DNA of 64,000 bases. Source: Salinisphaeraceae bacterium (GTDB lineage Bacteria > Pseudomonadota > Gammaproteobacteria > Nevskiales > Salinisphaeraceae). Where the stretch lies: assembly GCA_002683405.1 (NCBI GenBank), contig NYTH01000009.1, positions 62,001 through 126,000 on the forward strand, given 5' to 3'. Below the pieces are notes generated by a model. It was not told where the DNA came from. It saw only the letters and a program-made list of their open reading frames with translations, and did no database searches. Below are positions 32,629-41,932 of this stretch, one piece after another (position 1 is the stretch's first letter; every line of letters begins with the position of its first letter). Made by a program: the position numbers and the translations under genes.

Positions 32629-34860
32629 GTGAAAATTCGATGGGCGCCGTTCAAGGCGCTCTCAGCGGCTGTGCTGCTCGGCGTGGCCGGCATCCTGATC
32701 TGCGTGCTTGTCGTGCTGCGCGGGCCCTATCTGGGGATCGCATTTGCGCCTACTCCAGAGGGCGTCGGGGTGGTTGTCGCGTCGGTTTCCCCGGCGCATC
32801 CGAATGCCGAGCGCCTGGCGGCCGGTACGGTCGTGGAGGCGGTCCGGACGGCAGCCGGTGCCGAGGTGTCGCTCACCGGCCAGACGCTCCTGCCCGAACC
32901 GGATATTCTTCCCTACCGGGCGCTCGGTTCGTTCTTCGCGCAACAGCAACGACTGAGCAACGCGCTGCAAGCCCGAGAGCTGAAAGCTTTGGCGGCTGAC
33001 GGCCAAGAGGTCGTCCTGATAAAGGCTCGCCGCGGCCTGGCCGACATACCGGCGCTGTTCTGGGCGCACGCGGTGTACGCGTTGCTGGCGCTGATCATCT
33101 GCTGCGGCATCTGGGCGTTTCGCCCCGATCAGGCCGGGCCCAGATGGCTGGCGCTGTCTGCCGTGGGTTACTACCTGATGAACATGGCGCCCGCTGTTTA
33201 TTCAAGCCGGGAGCTTGCGCTCGATGCGGGCCTTTTCAGCAGCCTGTCCACCCTGAATCATCTGGGCACCGCGCTGCACATCACATCGCTGGCCGGAATG
33301 ATGTGGTTCTATCCCGTCCGCCTGAAAAAGCGTGTCACCCTCAATGCCATGCTTCTGTTGGTGGGCGGGCTGCTGGTGCTGGACTGGCTGCGCATCGGTT
33401 ACTCGGCCGCCTATACCCATTATCTGCCCATGGCGCTGGTGTTTCTCGCGGGTGTGGCGGCTGCAGTGAGGCAGTGGGCACTCACCCGCCATCGTCCGGC
33501 AGAACGCGCCGCGCTGCTATGGATTTTGCTGGCCGTGTTCTGGGCCACCGCCACCAGCACCTCGCTGCTGATCGTGCCGGTCATCTTCGGCAACGATCAG
33601 TTGCTTCCCCAGCATCTGGGGTTTGCGCCCCTGCTGCTGATGTATCTCGGGCTGGCGGCGGGGGTGTCGCGGTATCGCCTGTTCGAGCTTGAAAGCTGGT
33701 GGCATCGAAGCTGGATTTGGGCGGCGGTCGGCTTTCTGGTCATTGTCACGGACTTGTTTCTGGTCCTGTTGGTCGGGCTGGATCACTCGCGCGGGCTGCT
33801 GCTCAGCGTGCTGTTGGCTGGTCTGATTTACATTCCGCTTCGGCAATGGATGCTGGCCCGTTTTCTGGCCCGCGACGACCCCGGCATGACACGAACCCTG
33901 TCTCGGCTGACAGGCGGCTTGATCGGGCTGCGAACCACGCAGCAACTGCACGACCGCCTGCTGGCGACCCTGTCGGACATGTTTCGGCCGCTGGATATTC
34001 GAATCGACGCCAAGCCGACCCCGCGTATCATCGTAGAGGCAGACGCCCAGGCGCTTCGCCTGCCGCATCCTTTCAGGGGCGAATCCATCGTCCTGGTCAA
34101 TGTGGCCGGCGGCATGCGGCTGGTCAGCCAAAGGGACGTGGATGGGGCCGGTATCGTGCTAGACGTATTCCGGCACGCGGCCGACGCGTTACAAGCGCAA
34201 GTGCTGGCAGCGGCCGAAGAACGTGAGCGGGTCATTGGTGATCTGCACGACGATCTCGGCGCAAAGCTGCTGACGATCGTGCACACCACCGGCAACGGGG
34301 ACGGGCGTGAGCTGGCCCGCTCCGCCTTGTCGGACCTGCGCGCCATCGTTGGTCAACAGAGAGAGCCGCCGCGACGCCTGGTTACGGTAGTGGACGATAT
34401 CCGCAAGGAGTTCAATCACCGGGCGCGGCTTGCAGGCCTGACCGGACAGCTTGAAAGCGTGGGCACCCTAAGGCCGGTCTCGCTGTCGGGTCGGATGGCC
34501 AACAGCCTGGCAAGTATCGCCCGTGAGTTCGTCACCAATGCCTTGAAGCACGCGCGGGCGACCGAGCTGACGCTTGGCGTGGCGAGCGACGATGAAAAAC
34601 TCAAACTGTCGCTGCAGGACAATGGTCAGGGCAGTCCCGTTGCCGGCTGGGTCGAAGGCGGGGGAAGCCGCTCCATCCGGCGGCGCGCTGATGAAATGGC
34701 CGCTGAACTGGATTTCGCCAGCGACGCCCGAAGCGGGACCCGCGCTGTGTTGACGCTGTTCTACGACCGGCTGCCACCGGTCGATACGCTCAGGCCTGAC
34801 GCGTCAGCAGACCCAGACGGATCGCTTCGGGGGTCGCCTCCGCGCGGGACGAAATCTTGA
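32629..34860 (+). CDS. Membrane sensor histidine kinase (DesK/NarX type) with PDZ-like sensor region
   Basis: About 743 residues from GTG 32629, which has a GGGGGG stretch upstream; a GTG at 32596 is an alternative. The first helix is at about 11-28. A periplasmic region at about 30-125 has a PDZ-like G-I-A-F-A-P-T-P-E-G-V-G-V-V-V pattern. Seven or so further helices follow (about 130-400). The kinase core has the HisKA_3 phospho-acceptor in R-E-R-V-I-G-D-L-H-D-D-L-G-A-K-L-L, an N-box R-E-F-V-T-N-A-L-K-H-A and a D-N-G-Q-G nucleotide-binding motif. It converges with the response regulator, their 3' ends overlapping by 71 bases, and that regulator is its likely partner. The stimulus is unknown. 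Confidence 0.85.
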   Translation: MKIRWAPFKALSAAVLLGVAGILICVLVVLRGPYLGIAFAPTPEGVGVVVASVSPAHPNAERLAAGTVVEAVRTAAGAEVSLTGQTLLPEPDILPYRALGSFFAQQQRLSNALQARELKALAADGQEVVLIKARRGLADIPALFWAHAVYALLALIICCGIWAFRPDQAGPRWLALSAVGYYLMNMAPAVYSSRELALDAGLFSSLSTLNHLGTALHITSLAGMMWFYPVRLKKRVTLNAMLLLVGGLLVLDWLRIGYSAAYTHYLPMALVFLAGVAAAVRQWALTRHRPAERAALLWILLAVFWATATSTSLLIVPVIFGNDQLLPQHLGFAPLLLMYLGLAAGVSRYRLFELESWWHRSWIWAAVGFLVIVTDLFLVLLVGLDHSRGLLLSVLLAGLIYIPLRQWMLARFLARDDPGMTRTLSRLTGGLIGLRTTQQLHDRLLATLSDMFRPLDIRIDAKPTPRIIVEADAQALRLPHPFRGESIVLVNVAGGMRLVSQRDVDGAGIVLDVFRHAADALQAQVLAAAEERERVIGDLHDDLGAKLLTIVHTTGNGDGRELARSALSDLRAIVGQQREPPRRLVTVVDDIRKEFNHRARLAGLTGQLESVGTLRPVSLSGRMANSLASIAREFVTNALKHARATELTLGVASDDEKLKLSLQDNGQGSPVAGWVEGGGSRSIRRRADEMAAELDFASDARSGTRAVLTLFYDRLPPVDTLRPDASADPDGSLRGSPPRGTKS

Positions 34861-35437
34861 GTTTCCGGTAGATGCTCTTCACGTGCGTCGAGACCGTATT
34901 GCGCGAAATATCCAGCGATACACCGGCTTCGCTCACCGTGTAGCCCTTGGAAATCAGACCCAGGATTTCGGCCTCGCGATCGGTCAGCTCGGTGGGCGGC
35001 GTCGCCGATGCTGGCGCATGGAAACTGTCCATCAGTCGGGTGACGATCGGGGGGGATACGGCCGGCAACCCGCCGATCAGTTGCCGCAAACAGGCCAGTT
35101 GTTCTGCCGACGGCCGATCCTTGAGCAGGTATCCACTGGCTCCGGCGTGGAGCGCGGAAAACAGGTGGTCGTCGTCGGAAAATATGGTGGACACCACGCA
35201 GATGCAGTCCGGACAGGCCGACTTGAGTTTGCGAATGAAGCCGCAGCCGCTGCCGTCCGGCAGGTTCAAATCCACCAGCGCGAGGTCCGGGTTGATCCGT
35301 TCCGCAATGCTGCCGGCCTCGGCCAGCGTGCCGGCAGCGTGAATGTCGGCGGCGGGAAAAGCCTGCCGCAGCATGCCCGCCAGCCACGCTTGCGATGCCG
35401 GCAGATCCTCAATGACCAGGATGTTCTGCATCGTCAT
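34790..35437 (-). CDS. NarL/FixJ-family response regulator
   Basis: About 215 residues from ATG 35437, which has a G-rich Shine-Dalgarno upstream (starts at 35458 and 35431 are possible). The receiver domain has the phospho-acceptor Asp in A-L-V-D-L-N-L-P-D-G (about residue 53), the acidic pair near the start (V-I-E-D-L) and K-D-R at about 104. The LuxR-type helix-turn-helix lies at about 145-205: E-L-T-D-R-E-A-E-I-L and V-S-T-H-V-K-S-I-Y-R-K-L. It pairs with the convergent kinase. It is divergent from the giant lipoprotein at 35769, which makes that gene a natural candidate target; this is inference from position only. Confidence 0.9.
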   Translation of the reverse strand: MTMQNILVIEDLPASQAWLAGMLRQAFPAADIHAAGTLAEAGSIAERINPDLALVDLNLPDGSGCGFIRKLKSACPDCICVVSTIFSDDDHLFSALHAGASGYLLKDRPSAEQLACLRQLIGGLPAVSPPIVTRLMDSFHAPASATPPTELTDREAEILGLISKGYTVSEAGVSLDISRNTVSTHVKSIYRKLKISSRAEATPEAIRLGLLTRQA

Positions 35438-35577
35438 GGCGCCCCCCGGAACCATCAATGATCCAACTGGACTAGAAGATAGCGCGTTGGCGCCGGTATT
35501 TCACTGAATCCGCGCTTTATTAGGCGGTTGGCGGTACGGTCGGGCTGCAGCCGCATGGCCGCGGAACGCTGATTCAA

Positions 35578-35633
35578 CCGGCGGTGAGCCTGATTCGGCA
35601 CCTCAGGCTCACCTATTCAGGTGATACCGCCGG
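35578..35633 (+). ncRNA. Predicted three-way-junction leader RNA upstream of the giant lipoprotein
   Basis: Perfect complementarity between CCGGCGGT (35578-35585) and ACCGCCGG (35626-35633) closes two internal hairpins. GAGCCTGA (35586-35593) pairs with TCAGGCTC (35603-35610), and ACCT (35611-35614) with AGGT (35619-35622). I do not recognise it as TPP, c-di-GMP or another riboswitch class. No T-run follows, so it is not a simple terminator. With the two hairpins downstream it makes a highly structured 5' leader. Confidence 0.5.
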
Positions 35634-35669
35634 CTATTTCCCCTCGGATACGTTCCCGAGCAGGTACGT

Positions 35670-35692
35670 GCCTCGCGCTCATCGCGCGAGGC
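35670..35692. other. Hairpin in the giant-lipoprotein leader
   Basis: GCCTCGCG (35670-35677) and CGCGAGGC (35685-35692) pair perfectly across a 7-base loop. It is the second element of the leader between the response regulator and the lipoprotein start. Confidence 0.5.
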
Positions 35693-35737
35693 TAATTGAT
35701 CCGGCCGCCACCACGGGTGAGCCGATCTGCTTTTGTG

Positions 35738-35768
35738 CGGGCCCTGGCCGGTCCGCCCCGGGGGCCCG
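35738..35768 (+). promoter_or_regulatory. Hairpin abutting the start codon; may hide the ribosome-binding site
   Basis: CGGGCCC (35738-35744) pairs with GGGCCCG (35762-35768), and the lipoprotein ATG follows immediately at 35769. The only G-rich Shine-Dalgarno-like stretch (35760-35764) lies in or next to the stem, so folding would limit ribosome access. It is a candidate translational switch together with the upstream junction. Confidence 0.5.
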
Positions 35769-38700
35769 ATGAATATTTCCGCCAATTTTTCCGATCGCGC
35801 TCGATTCGCGTTCGCCATGGTTCTGTTTGCCTTTCTCACTGCCTGTGGTGGCGGCGGCGGGAGTAGCGATGCGCCCGCCGCGGTGGGTGGCGAGCCGGCT
35901 CAGCTGCAAACGGTCGAGCCGCAAAGCCGCAACGTGCTGCTGGTCACCTTTGACAGCCCGCCGGACGAACAAGCGCTGGACCCGGATAATTACCAGGTGG
36001 TCACCCCGGATGGCCGGGTGCTGGAGGTGGTTTCGATTACCCCCACGGAAGATCCGAATGTCGTGTTGGTCGGCGTAGAGGAACAGCCCGGCGAGGGCGA
36101 TACCGCGACCTCGCAGGCCAGCCTGAAAGTCGCGGGCAGCGGCACGGAGCAGGTGGCCGCAAATAATGAGGCCGGGCCGGGTTACGCGCTGATCTACAAC
36201 GCGCCGGGCCTGGAGCCCGTCAGCATGCCCTTCGAGGCCATTTTCACACCCGAGCCCGAGCTGCTCAGCGTCGTCGCGGTCGATCTTGGGCGTCTGGAGC
36301 TGACATTCAGCGAGCCGATGAGTGAGTCGGCCATCGACGTGACGAATTACGGCCTGGTTTTTGCCGGCGACGATGCAATGCGCGCCATGGTGAATATCCA
36401 GAATGCGCGTTTTGGCGACACGCAGGCCGTGGTGGTGTTGAGCATCGAGCCGCTAATGCCCGATGCCGTCTACATGCTGACCAGTGATCTGGTGCAAAGC
36501 GTCAGCAATATTTTCACCAACCCCAACCGTAACCAGCTGGACTTCACCACCAACTTCGCTGCGCCGAGGCTGGTCAGCGCCACCGTGGTGTCCGAGACCG
36601 AAGTTCGGTTGGCTTTCTCCAAGCCGCTCGACGACAGCGCCGCCCAGATCGACAACTTCCTGGTCAGCCCCGAGCTGGTCGTGCAAGGCGCCGAGCTGCT
36701 GGCCGGCGGCGTCGACATTCTCCTGCAGGTGGATAACCTGCTGGCCGTGGACTACCAGATCACGGCTACGGGCGTGAGCGACAGGCGCGCCGTTGAATTG
36801 GCCCCGGATGGCCGGACCGCGCAGTTCTCCGGCGGCCGTTTCGCGGCCGAGAACCGGCCGCGCGTCGTGTCGGCCGCCTCCGGCGGTAACAACACGGTCT
36901 TCGTGGTGTTCAGCCGCCCCATGAACGGCAATGCCCTGGACCCGTCGAACTACAGCATTGTCCAGGAAAACGTGAATCCGGAAGTCGGGTCGCTTGGCGT
37001 CACGTCGGTTGAGTTCACCGACGGCGAGCGCCTGGCGGTCGAACTGCTCACCCGTTCGCAGAACGAGCTGACCTACCGCGTCAAAGTCTCCAACGTCACC
37101 GACCTCACCGGTCTGCCGCTGGCCGATCAGGAGCGCGGCGTCGACCCCACCAGCACCACTTTCGCCGGCATACCACCCAGCCAGAACGAAATCGTGGACA
37201 GCGACGGCGACGGCATTTCCGACAGCGCCGAGCAGCGCGGCTACGTGGTATCCGTACAGAACCCCGATGGCAGCATCTCGCAGACCCAGGTCACCAGCGA
37301 TCCGGATGATCCCGACACCGACGGCGACGGAATTACCGATGATCTGGAACGCCAGTTCGGCACCAACGCCCGCTCCGGCGACACCGATGGCGACACGCTC
37401 AGCGACAATCTCGAGCTGAACACCATCTTCTCCAACCCCTATGCGGTCGACAGCGACGGCGACGGCCTGGAAGACGGCCTCGAGCACAATGATCTGCATA
37501 CGTCACCGTTGCTGGCCGACAGCGACGGCGACCAGCTCACCGACGACCAGGAACTGTTCGAGCTGAACCGCGATCCTTTGGTGGCGGACATCCCGGAAGT
37601 GCAAATCAACGTGGGCGAGGTGCGTCTGCAGATTGACGAGCGCTATACCTACACGGATGAAACCGGGCAGACGGTATCGCAGGAGTCGAACAGCAGCAGC
37701 ACGCTGTCGCGCAGCCAGGACACATCGTTTTCGACGAGTGATAGCAGCAGCACGGAGATCTCGGGTGGATTCACGCTTAGTTTTGCCGTAGGCGGAGCTG
37801 CAGCCTTTGGCGCCGTAGGGAGCAGTGTAACCAGCGCGGCTGCAACGCCAACCGGTAAAACCGAAAACTCCGGTACCTTCGAGCGCACAACGTCAGATTC
37901 CTTTACTGCCACGCAAAGCTCCTCACAAGCTTCGCAACAGTCCTACGAAAACTCCCTGTCGAAAGGCCGTACCTTCACCCAGAACAGCGCCGTGACTCGC
38001 GAAGTGGTCGGTGCGCGGATCGACGTCGACTTGAGCGTCAGCAACACGGGCAGCATTCCATTCACACTGAGTGATCTCGAAATCACCGTACTGCAGCCCA
38101 GCCCGATTGATACCTCCCGGCTGGTGCCTGTGGCCACGCTGGTTTCGAATTCGGAACTGCTCACCGGCACGCCGCTGCAGATCAACCTGGGCCCCTTCAA
38201 CAGCAGCGCCGGCCCGTTCCTGTTCGCAAACGCGGAAGTCTTTCCGAATCTCATCGAAGAGCTCATGTCCAACCCGCGCGGGCTGATATTCCGCGTGGCC
38301 AACTACAACCTGTCGGACGAACTGGGGCGAAACTTCGTGTTTGCCAACCAGGTCGCGCGTGATCGCACCGCCAGCCTGATTTTCGATTACGGCGATGCCG
38401 ATGCGGCCGAGAATTTTCTGGTCGCCACCAGTGGCGCGCTGGATGATGAAGGCTTCGGTGGCGCGGCCGGCGAGTATGTAGGTGGATTCGATGGCGAGGG
38501 CCGCACCATCGGACTGCCGCTCAATTACGTGCTGCAGAAACGTCTGGGTCTTACGCGACATGACAGGTCGCTCGACTACATCGCACCCGGCCCCAACGGC
38601 TTGTTGGATACCAGTACCGAAGAAGACGTCCTTGCGGGCGATGACGCGTCGGGAATGCTGGATGATGGCACTCCGGTTATCGAGGCCGGCCCGAATGGTC

Positions 38701-41700
38701 GGCTGGAAACCCGGCCGACGGGCGATGACCTCATCAGCAACCCTGACCTGCCCGACGGCATCGTCGCCGGGCCGCTGCGCGTGGCGGACAGTATTGCCCA
38801 GGGCGACGACATTCAGGAGGTCCCGCCCGGTACGACCGGTCTGAGCATCGGCACCATAGTGGTGTCGGCCGGCGATAACGGCGTGCTGGACACGCCTGCA
38901 CAAGGCGATGATTCCCGGGAATTCGTCACCGGGTATGAGACGCGCAACACCTGCAGCATTGAATCGGACAAGGCAGCCGACACCTGCTATTTCGACGCGG
39001 ACTGTGACTGCGCCCCGGGCGATGATGACCCCCGCTGCGCCGACGATCAGGAACCGTTGGGAGCGGGCGGCATGTGCACCGGGCCGGTTCAGCTGCATCG
39101 CGTGAATGCCCTGCGCAATGGCGACTTCAATCGAAGCTGGGTGCTCATCTCCAACGGCGACGGTCCGCCCGCGACCGATTTCGATGAAATCATCGTCCGT
39201 CCGGCGCAAACCCTGGGCCTGGCGTTCCTGCAGGACCTGGATAACGACGGCCTGTTCGCGCGCAACGAGTATCTGGCCAATTCCATCGACAGCCCGCGTG
39301 ATCGCCTGAGCAACGCGGACTTCGGCGTGAATTTCGACTTCGACACCGCCAACCTCACGCCCGACGGCATCCCTGACTCACGGGATACCGACGGCGATGG
39401 CATCGGCGACTTCGCCGAAGTGCGGGTCGGCTGGATGGTGAGCGTCGACGGCGGACCCTTGCGGCGCGTCTACCCGCTGCCTTTTCTGGCCGACAGCGAC
39501 GGCGATGGCCTCACCGATTTCGAGGAGCAGGACGTCAGCGGCTACTGCGACACGACGCATGCCGACTACTCACTCTGCCTCAACTTCCCGCCCAGCCCGG
39601 CAATCATCCAGGCGGACGCGGTGGCCATCCTTGCCGGCTCTGACAGCATCGCCGACAGCGTGGCGGGTGACGCAGATGGCGACGGCGAGGCCGATGTCAA
39701 TGACATGGGCGGCCGACTCAACGATGACGTACAGGTCGCATTGGGCGACGGCGCGCAGGGCGCCCGAGCCGTGATCGTGACTGCCGGCGCGGACGGCATC
39801 ATGCAAACCGCCCTGGGCGGCGACGATATCTATATATCCGCCAACTATGCGCCGCCCGCACTGGACCCGGTTCAGCGGGATACCGACCTCGACGAGGTGA
39901 CGGACGGCGAGGAAATGAACGGATTGAGCTTCGGGCTAGCAATAATTGATGGTGGCGCGGGCCAGAGTGACACCCTCGCTGCTGGCACCGATATACAGCA
40001 GGTCGCGCCCGGAAACCCATCGTTCGCGGGCGGAATCGTGGTGCTGCCCGGGCCGGACGGCACGTTGGAAACATCACCATTTGCCACGGATGACATTTTT
40101 GTGGGCACGTCCATATTGTGCGGGCCGAATGTCCGGGCCGATACGCAAGCCCGCCCCGGAACTGACGACGTGCAGCTTGTTGCCGTTGGCGAGGTCTGCC
40201 TGGGACCTGCCCCGGCGTTCATACCGTCTCCCGCCATAGCGGTAATCGGCGCCGGTCCAGACGGTGTTCTGCAAACTCGTCCCGCCGATGACGCCGTTCG
40301 CGCCACGATGACGGCGTTCACCAACCCGATTCGTCCGGATACTGATGACGACGCCCTCACCGACGGCCGCGAGGTATTCATCGGTTCCAATCCCACTGCG
40401 TTCGACGGCGATGAATTCCGCGATGATGACCGGGACGGCTTGAGTAATGCGGCCGAGTCGGAGTTGGGCTGGATCGTGTCCGTGGCTGGGCTGCCACCGA
40501 TCACTGTGCGCTCCAATCCCAGCACGACCGACACCGACAACGACGGTCTGCCTGATCTGATTGAGCGCGAAATCCGGACCAACCCCAACCTCGCGGATAC
40601 AGACCGTGACGGATTAAGCGACTTTGATGAGGTTGCTGATTTCGAGAACTTCGTGCGCCTTGCTGCCCCGTATCCCGCCCTCAATATTCAAGGCGGAGCA
40701 TCGGCCCGTTACGGCACCAGTCCGACCAGCGCTGATACTGACGGCGATGGGCTGTCGGATTTCAAGGAGCTTATCGAGTGCTCGCAAATTACTTTGCCAG
40801 GCGCATCGTCACCGGCCCGGATTTGTACCAGCCCGTTACAGGCAGACACAGATCTGGATGGCGCCAGCGATCGCGAGGAAATCCAGCGTCAAGCGGGCGC
40901 GACTGATCCAACCAGCAACGACACGGATGGTGACGGACGTTCGGACGGCGTTGAAATAGCCAGCACAGCCTCCGACCCGTTGGTGCCGGATATCGCCTTC
41001 AGGCTCATTACCCGGCAGGTTATCGCCGACGACGATTGTGTTGACGGTAACAACAATACCGGGGAACTCGTGTGGTGGTTCGTCCTGTATCCGCCCGGCG
41101 GTGCCTCACCTGTTCTTCTGTCTGACGCTCTGGATGCAGTGAGAATAGAGCCGCCCGAGTTTGGGGTGCCGCGTTTAGGCACACAGCTGGTTTTCGGAGC
41201 AGGCATAGGAAGCGAAGGCTGGAGAGACCGCAGAGATGGTGAGACGGTCGGCGGAGAGGGTACTCCGATAATCGAAGCCGTGCCCGCGGACAGCAGCGAG
41301 GCACTTTCGATTGCCGAAAGCGGTGCGGTTGAGGGTAACGAATTCCTTGTCATTCCTCAGGGTTACGCCAATGAACCGCCGCGCGCCTGTTATGAAAGGA
41401 CTATTCTCAGCCGGGATAACTTCTTCGCTCTGGACAAATCTTCTGCGGACTACGCCATGCGGCGCGGGCAGAATTTCAGGATACAGGCGATGGTCGCTGA
41501 GCGAAGTGGCAATGTCAGTACCGACTGCGGTCTTCCGCCGAGGTTTATTCCCGGCAGTATCACCGCGGAAACCGGGACTGTGTTCGACCGTACTTACTTC
41601 TTTGACGACTTGAGCACGGGAGCCGGGCTGAGCATAACTGCGCAAGAGGGCGCCGCTATTCCTCTGGGGACCGAGAATTCGAGCTGTAGGGTCGACTTCA

Positions 41701-41747
41701 AGATCGACGTGGAGATTATCGGCGGCAGTCTGGGCGGTACGCCCTGA
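35769..41747 (+). CDS. Giant (~1992 aa) lipoprotein: Ig-like repeats, calcium-binding repeats, binary-toxin-B-like segment
   Basis: It starts at ATG 35769 and has a lipobox L-T-A-C with Cys26, so it is lipid-anchored. About four SbsA-like Ig repeats occupy 45-470 (e.g. V-R-L-A-F-S-K-P-L-D-D-S-A). Thrombospondin-3/EF-like D-x-D-x-D-G repeats follow in clusters at about 478-607, 1206-1257, 1371-1390 and 1524-1731. Three of these clusters carry a G-(Y/W)-x-V-S-V strand. Between them, about 610-780 is Ser/Thr-rich with a short Gly/Ala apolar patch (F-A-V-G-G-A-A-A-F-G-A-V-G). It ends in V-S-N-T-G-S-I-P-F. That order (calcium repeats, G-Y-x-V strand, amphipathic Ser/Thr loop, N-T-G-x-x-P strand) parallels the heptamerising, membrane-inserting part of binary-toxin B proteins. 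No partner enzyme component is nearby. The gene looks whole; its function is unknown. It could be a surface assembly or adhesin. Confidence 0.8.
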   Translation: MNISANFSDRARFAFAMVLFAFLTACGGGGGSSDAPAAVGGEPAQLQTVEPQSRNVLLVTFDSPPDEQALDPDNYQVVTPDGRVLEVVSITPTEDPNVVLVGVEEQPGEGDTATSQASLKVAGSGTEQVAANNEAGPGYALIYNAPGLEPVSMPFEAIFTPEPELLSVVAVDLGRLELTFSEPMSESAIDVTNYGLVFAGDDAMRAMVNIQNARFGDTQAVVVLSIEPLMPDAVYMLTSDLVQSVSNIFTNPNRNQLDFTTNFAAPRLVSATVVSETEVRLAFSKPLDDSAAQIDNFLVSPELVVQGAELLAGGVDILLQVDNLLAVDYQITATGVSDRRAVELAPDGRTAQFSGGRFAAENRPRVVSAASGGNNTVFVVFSRPMNGNALDPSNYSIVQENVNPEVGSLGVTSVEFTDGERLAVELLTRSQNELTYRVKVSNVTDLTGLPLADQERGVDPTSTTFAGIPPSQNEIVDSDGDGISDSAEQRGYVVSVQNPDGSISQTQVTSDPDDPDTDGDGITDDLERQFGTNARSGDTDGDTLSDNLELNTIFSNPYAVDSDGDGLEDGLEHNDLHTSPLLADSDGDQLTDDQELFELNRDPLVADIPEVQINVGEVRLQIDERYTYTDETGQTVSQESNSSSTLSRSQDTSFSTSDSSSTEISGGFTLSFAVGGAAAFGAVGSSVTSAAATPTGKTENSGTFERTTSDSFTATQSSSQASQQSYENSLSKGRTFTQNSAVTREVVGARIDVDLSVSNTGSIPFTLSDLEITVLQPSPIDTSRLVPVATLVSNSELLTGTPLQINLGPFNSSAGPFLFANAEVFPNLIEELMSNPRGLIFRVANYNLSDELGRNFVFANQVARDRTASLIFDYGDADAAENFLVATSGALDDEGFGGAAGEYVGGFDGEGRTIGLPLNYVLQKRLGLTRHDRSLDYIAPGPNGLLDTSTEEDVLAGDDASGMLDDGTPVIEAGPNGRLETRPTGDDLISNPDLPDGIVAGPLRVADSIAQGDDIQEVPPGTTGLSIGTIVVSAGDNGVLDTPAQGDDSREFVTGYETRNTCSIESDKAADTCYFDADCDCAPGDDDPRCADDQEPLGAGGMCTGPVQLHRVNALRNGDFNRSWVLISNGDGPPATDFDEIIVRPAQTLGLAFLQDLDNDGLFARNEYLANSIDSPRDRLSNADFGVNFDFDTANLTPDGIPDSRDTDGDGIGDFAEVRVGWMVSVDGGPLRRVYPLPFLADSDGDGLTDFEEQDVSGYCDTTHADYSLCLNFPPSPAIIQADAVAILAGSDSIADSVAGDADGDGEADVNDMGGRLNDDVQVALGDGAQGARAVIVTAGADGIMQTALGGDDIYISANYAPPALDPVQRDTDLDEVTDGEEMNGLSFGLAIIDGGAGQSDTLAAGTDIQQVAPGNPSFAGGIVVLPGPDGTLETSPFATDDIFVGTSILCGPNVRADTQARPGTDDVQLVAVGEVCLGPAPAFIPSPAIAVIGAGPDGVLQTRPADDAVRATMTAFTNPIRPDTDDDALTDGREVFIGSNPTAFDGDEFRDDDRDGLSNAAESELGWIVSVAGLPPITVRSNPSTTDTDNDGLPDLIEREIRTNPNLADTDRDGLSDFDEVADFENFVRLAAPYPALNIQGGASARYGTSPTSADTDGDGLSDFKELIECSQITLPGASSPARICTSPLQADTDLDGASDREEIQRQAGATDPTSNDTDGDGRSDGVEIASTASDPLVPDIAFRLITRQVIADDDCVDGNNNTGELVWWFVLYPPGGASPVLLSDALDAVRIEPPEFGVPRLGTQLVFGAGIGSEGWRDRRDGETVGGEGTPIIEAVPADSSEALSIAESGAVEGNEFLVIPQGYANEPPRACYERTILSRDNFFALDKSSADYAMRRGQNFRIQAMVAERSGNVSTDCGLPPRFIPGSITAETGTVFDRTYFFDDLSTGAGLSITAQEGAAIPLGTENSSCRVDFKIDVEIIGGSLGGTP

Positions 41748-41890
41748 CCCAGTGAGCTGAAGTAGATAGCCGGCCTCTGGCCGACCTGCTCCAGCTCTTG
41801 CGTCGAATCGCGCAACGGGGCTCGGCGGCCGGTGTCCACAGCAATGCCGGCGCGTCACGCGCCCGTGCTTACCGGCGATCACGTATCCTT

Positions 41891-41917
41891 GCGCGCCTCA
41901 ATTCATTCGAGGCGCGC
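41891..41917. promoter_or_regulatory. Perfect 9-bp hairpin just upstream of uup
   Basis: GCGCGCCTC (41891-41899) and GAGGCGCGC (41909-41917) pair across a 9-base loop, ending 15 bases before the uup ATG. There is no T-run. It could be a leader structure (ABC-F genes are often controlled by attenuation) or an extragenic palindrome. Confidence 0.45.
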
Positions 41918-41932
41918 CCCGCCGGTCTTGTC

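Noticed and set aside
35578-35633. Three-way junction as a TPP or c-di-GMP riboswitch, or a tRNA-like cloverleaf
   Set aside because: The conserved core bases of those riboswitch classes are absent, and no anticodon or T-arm signatures are present; left as unclassified.
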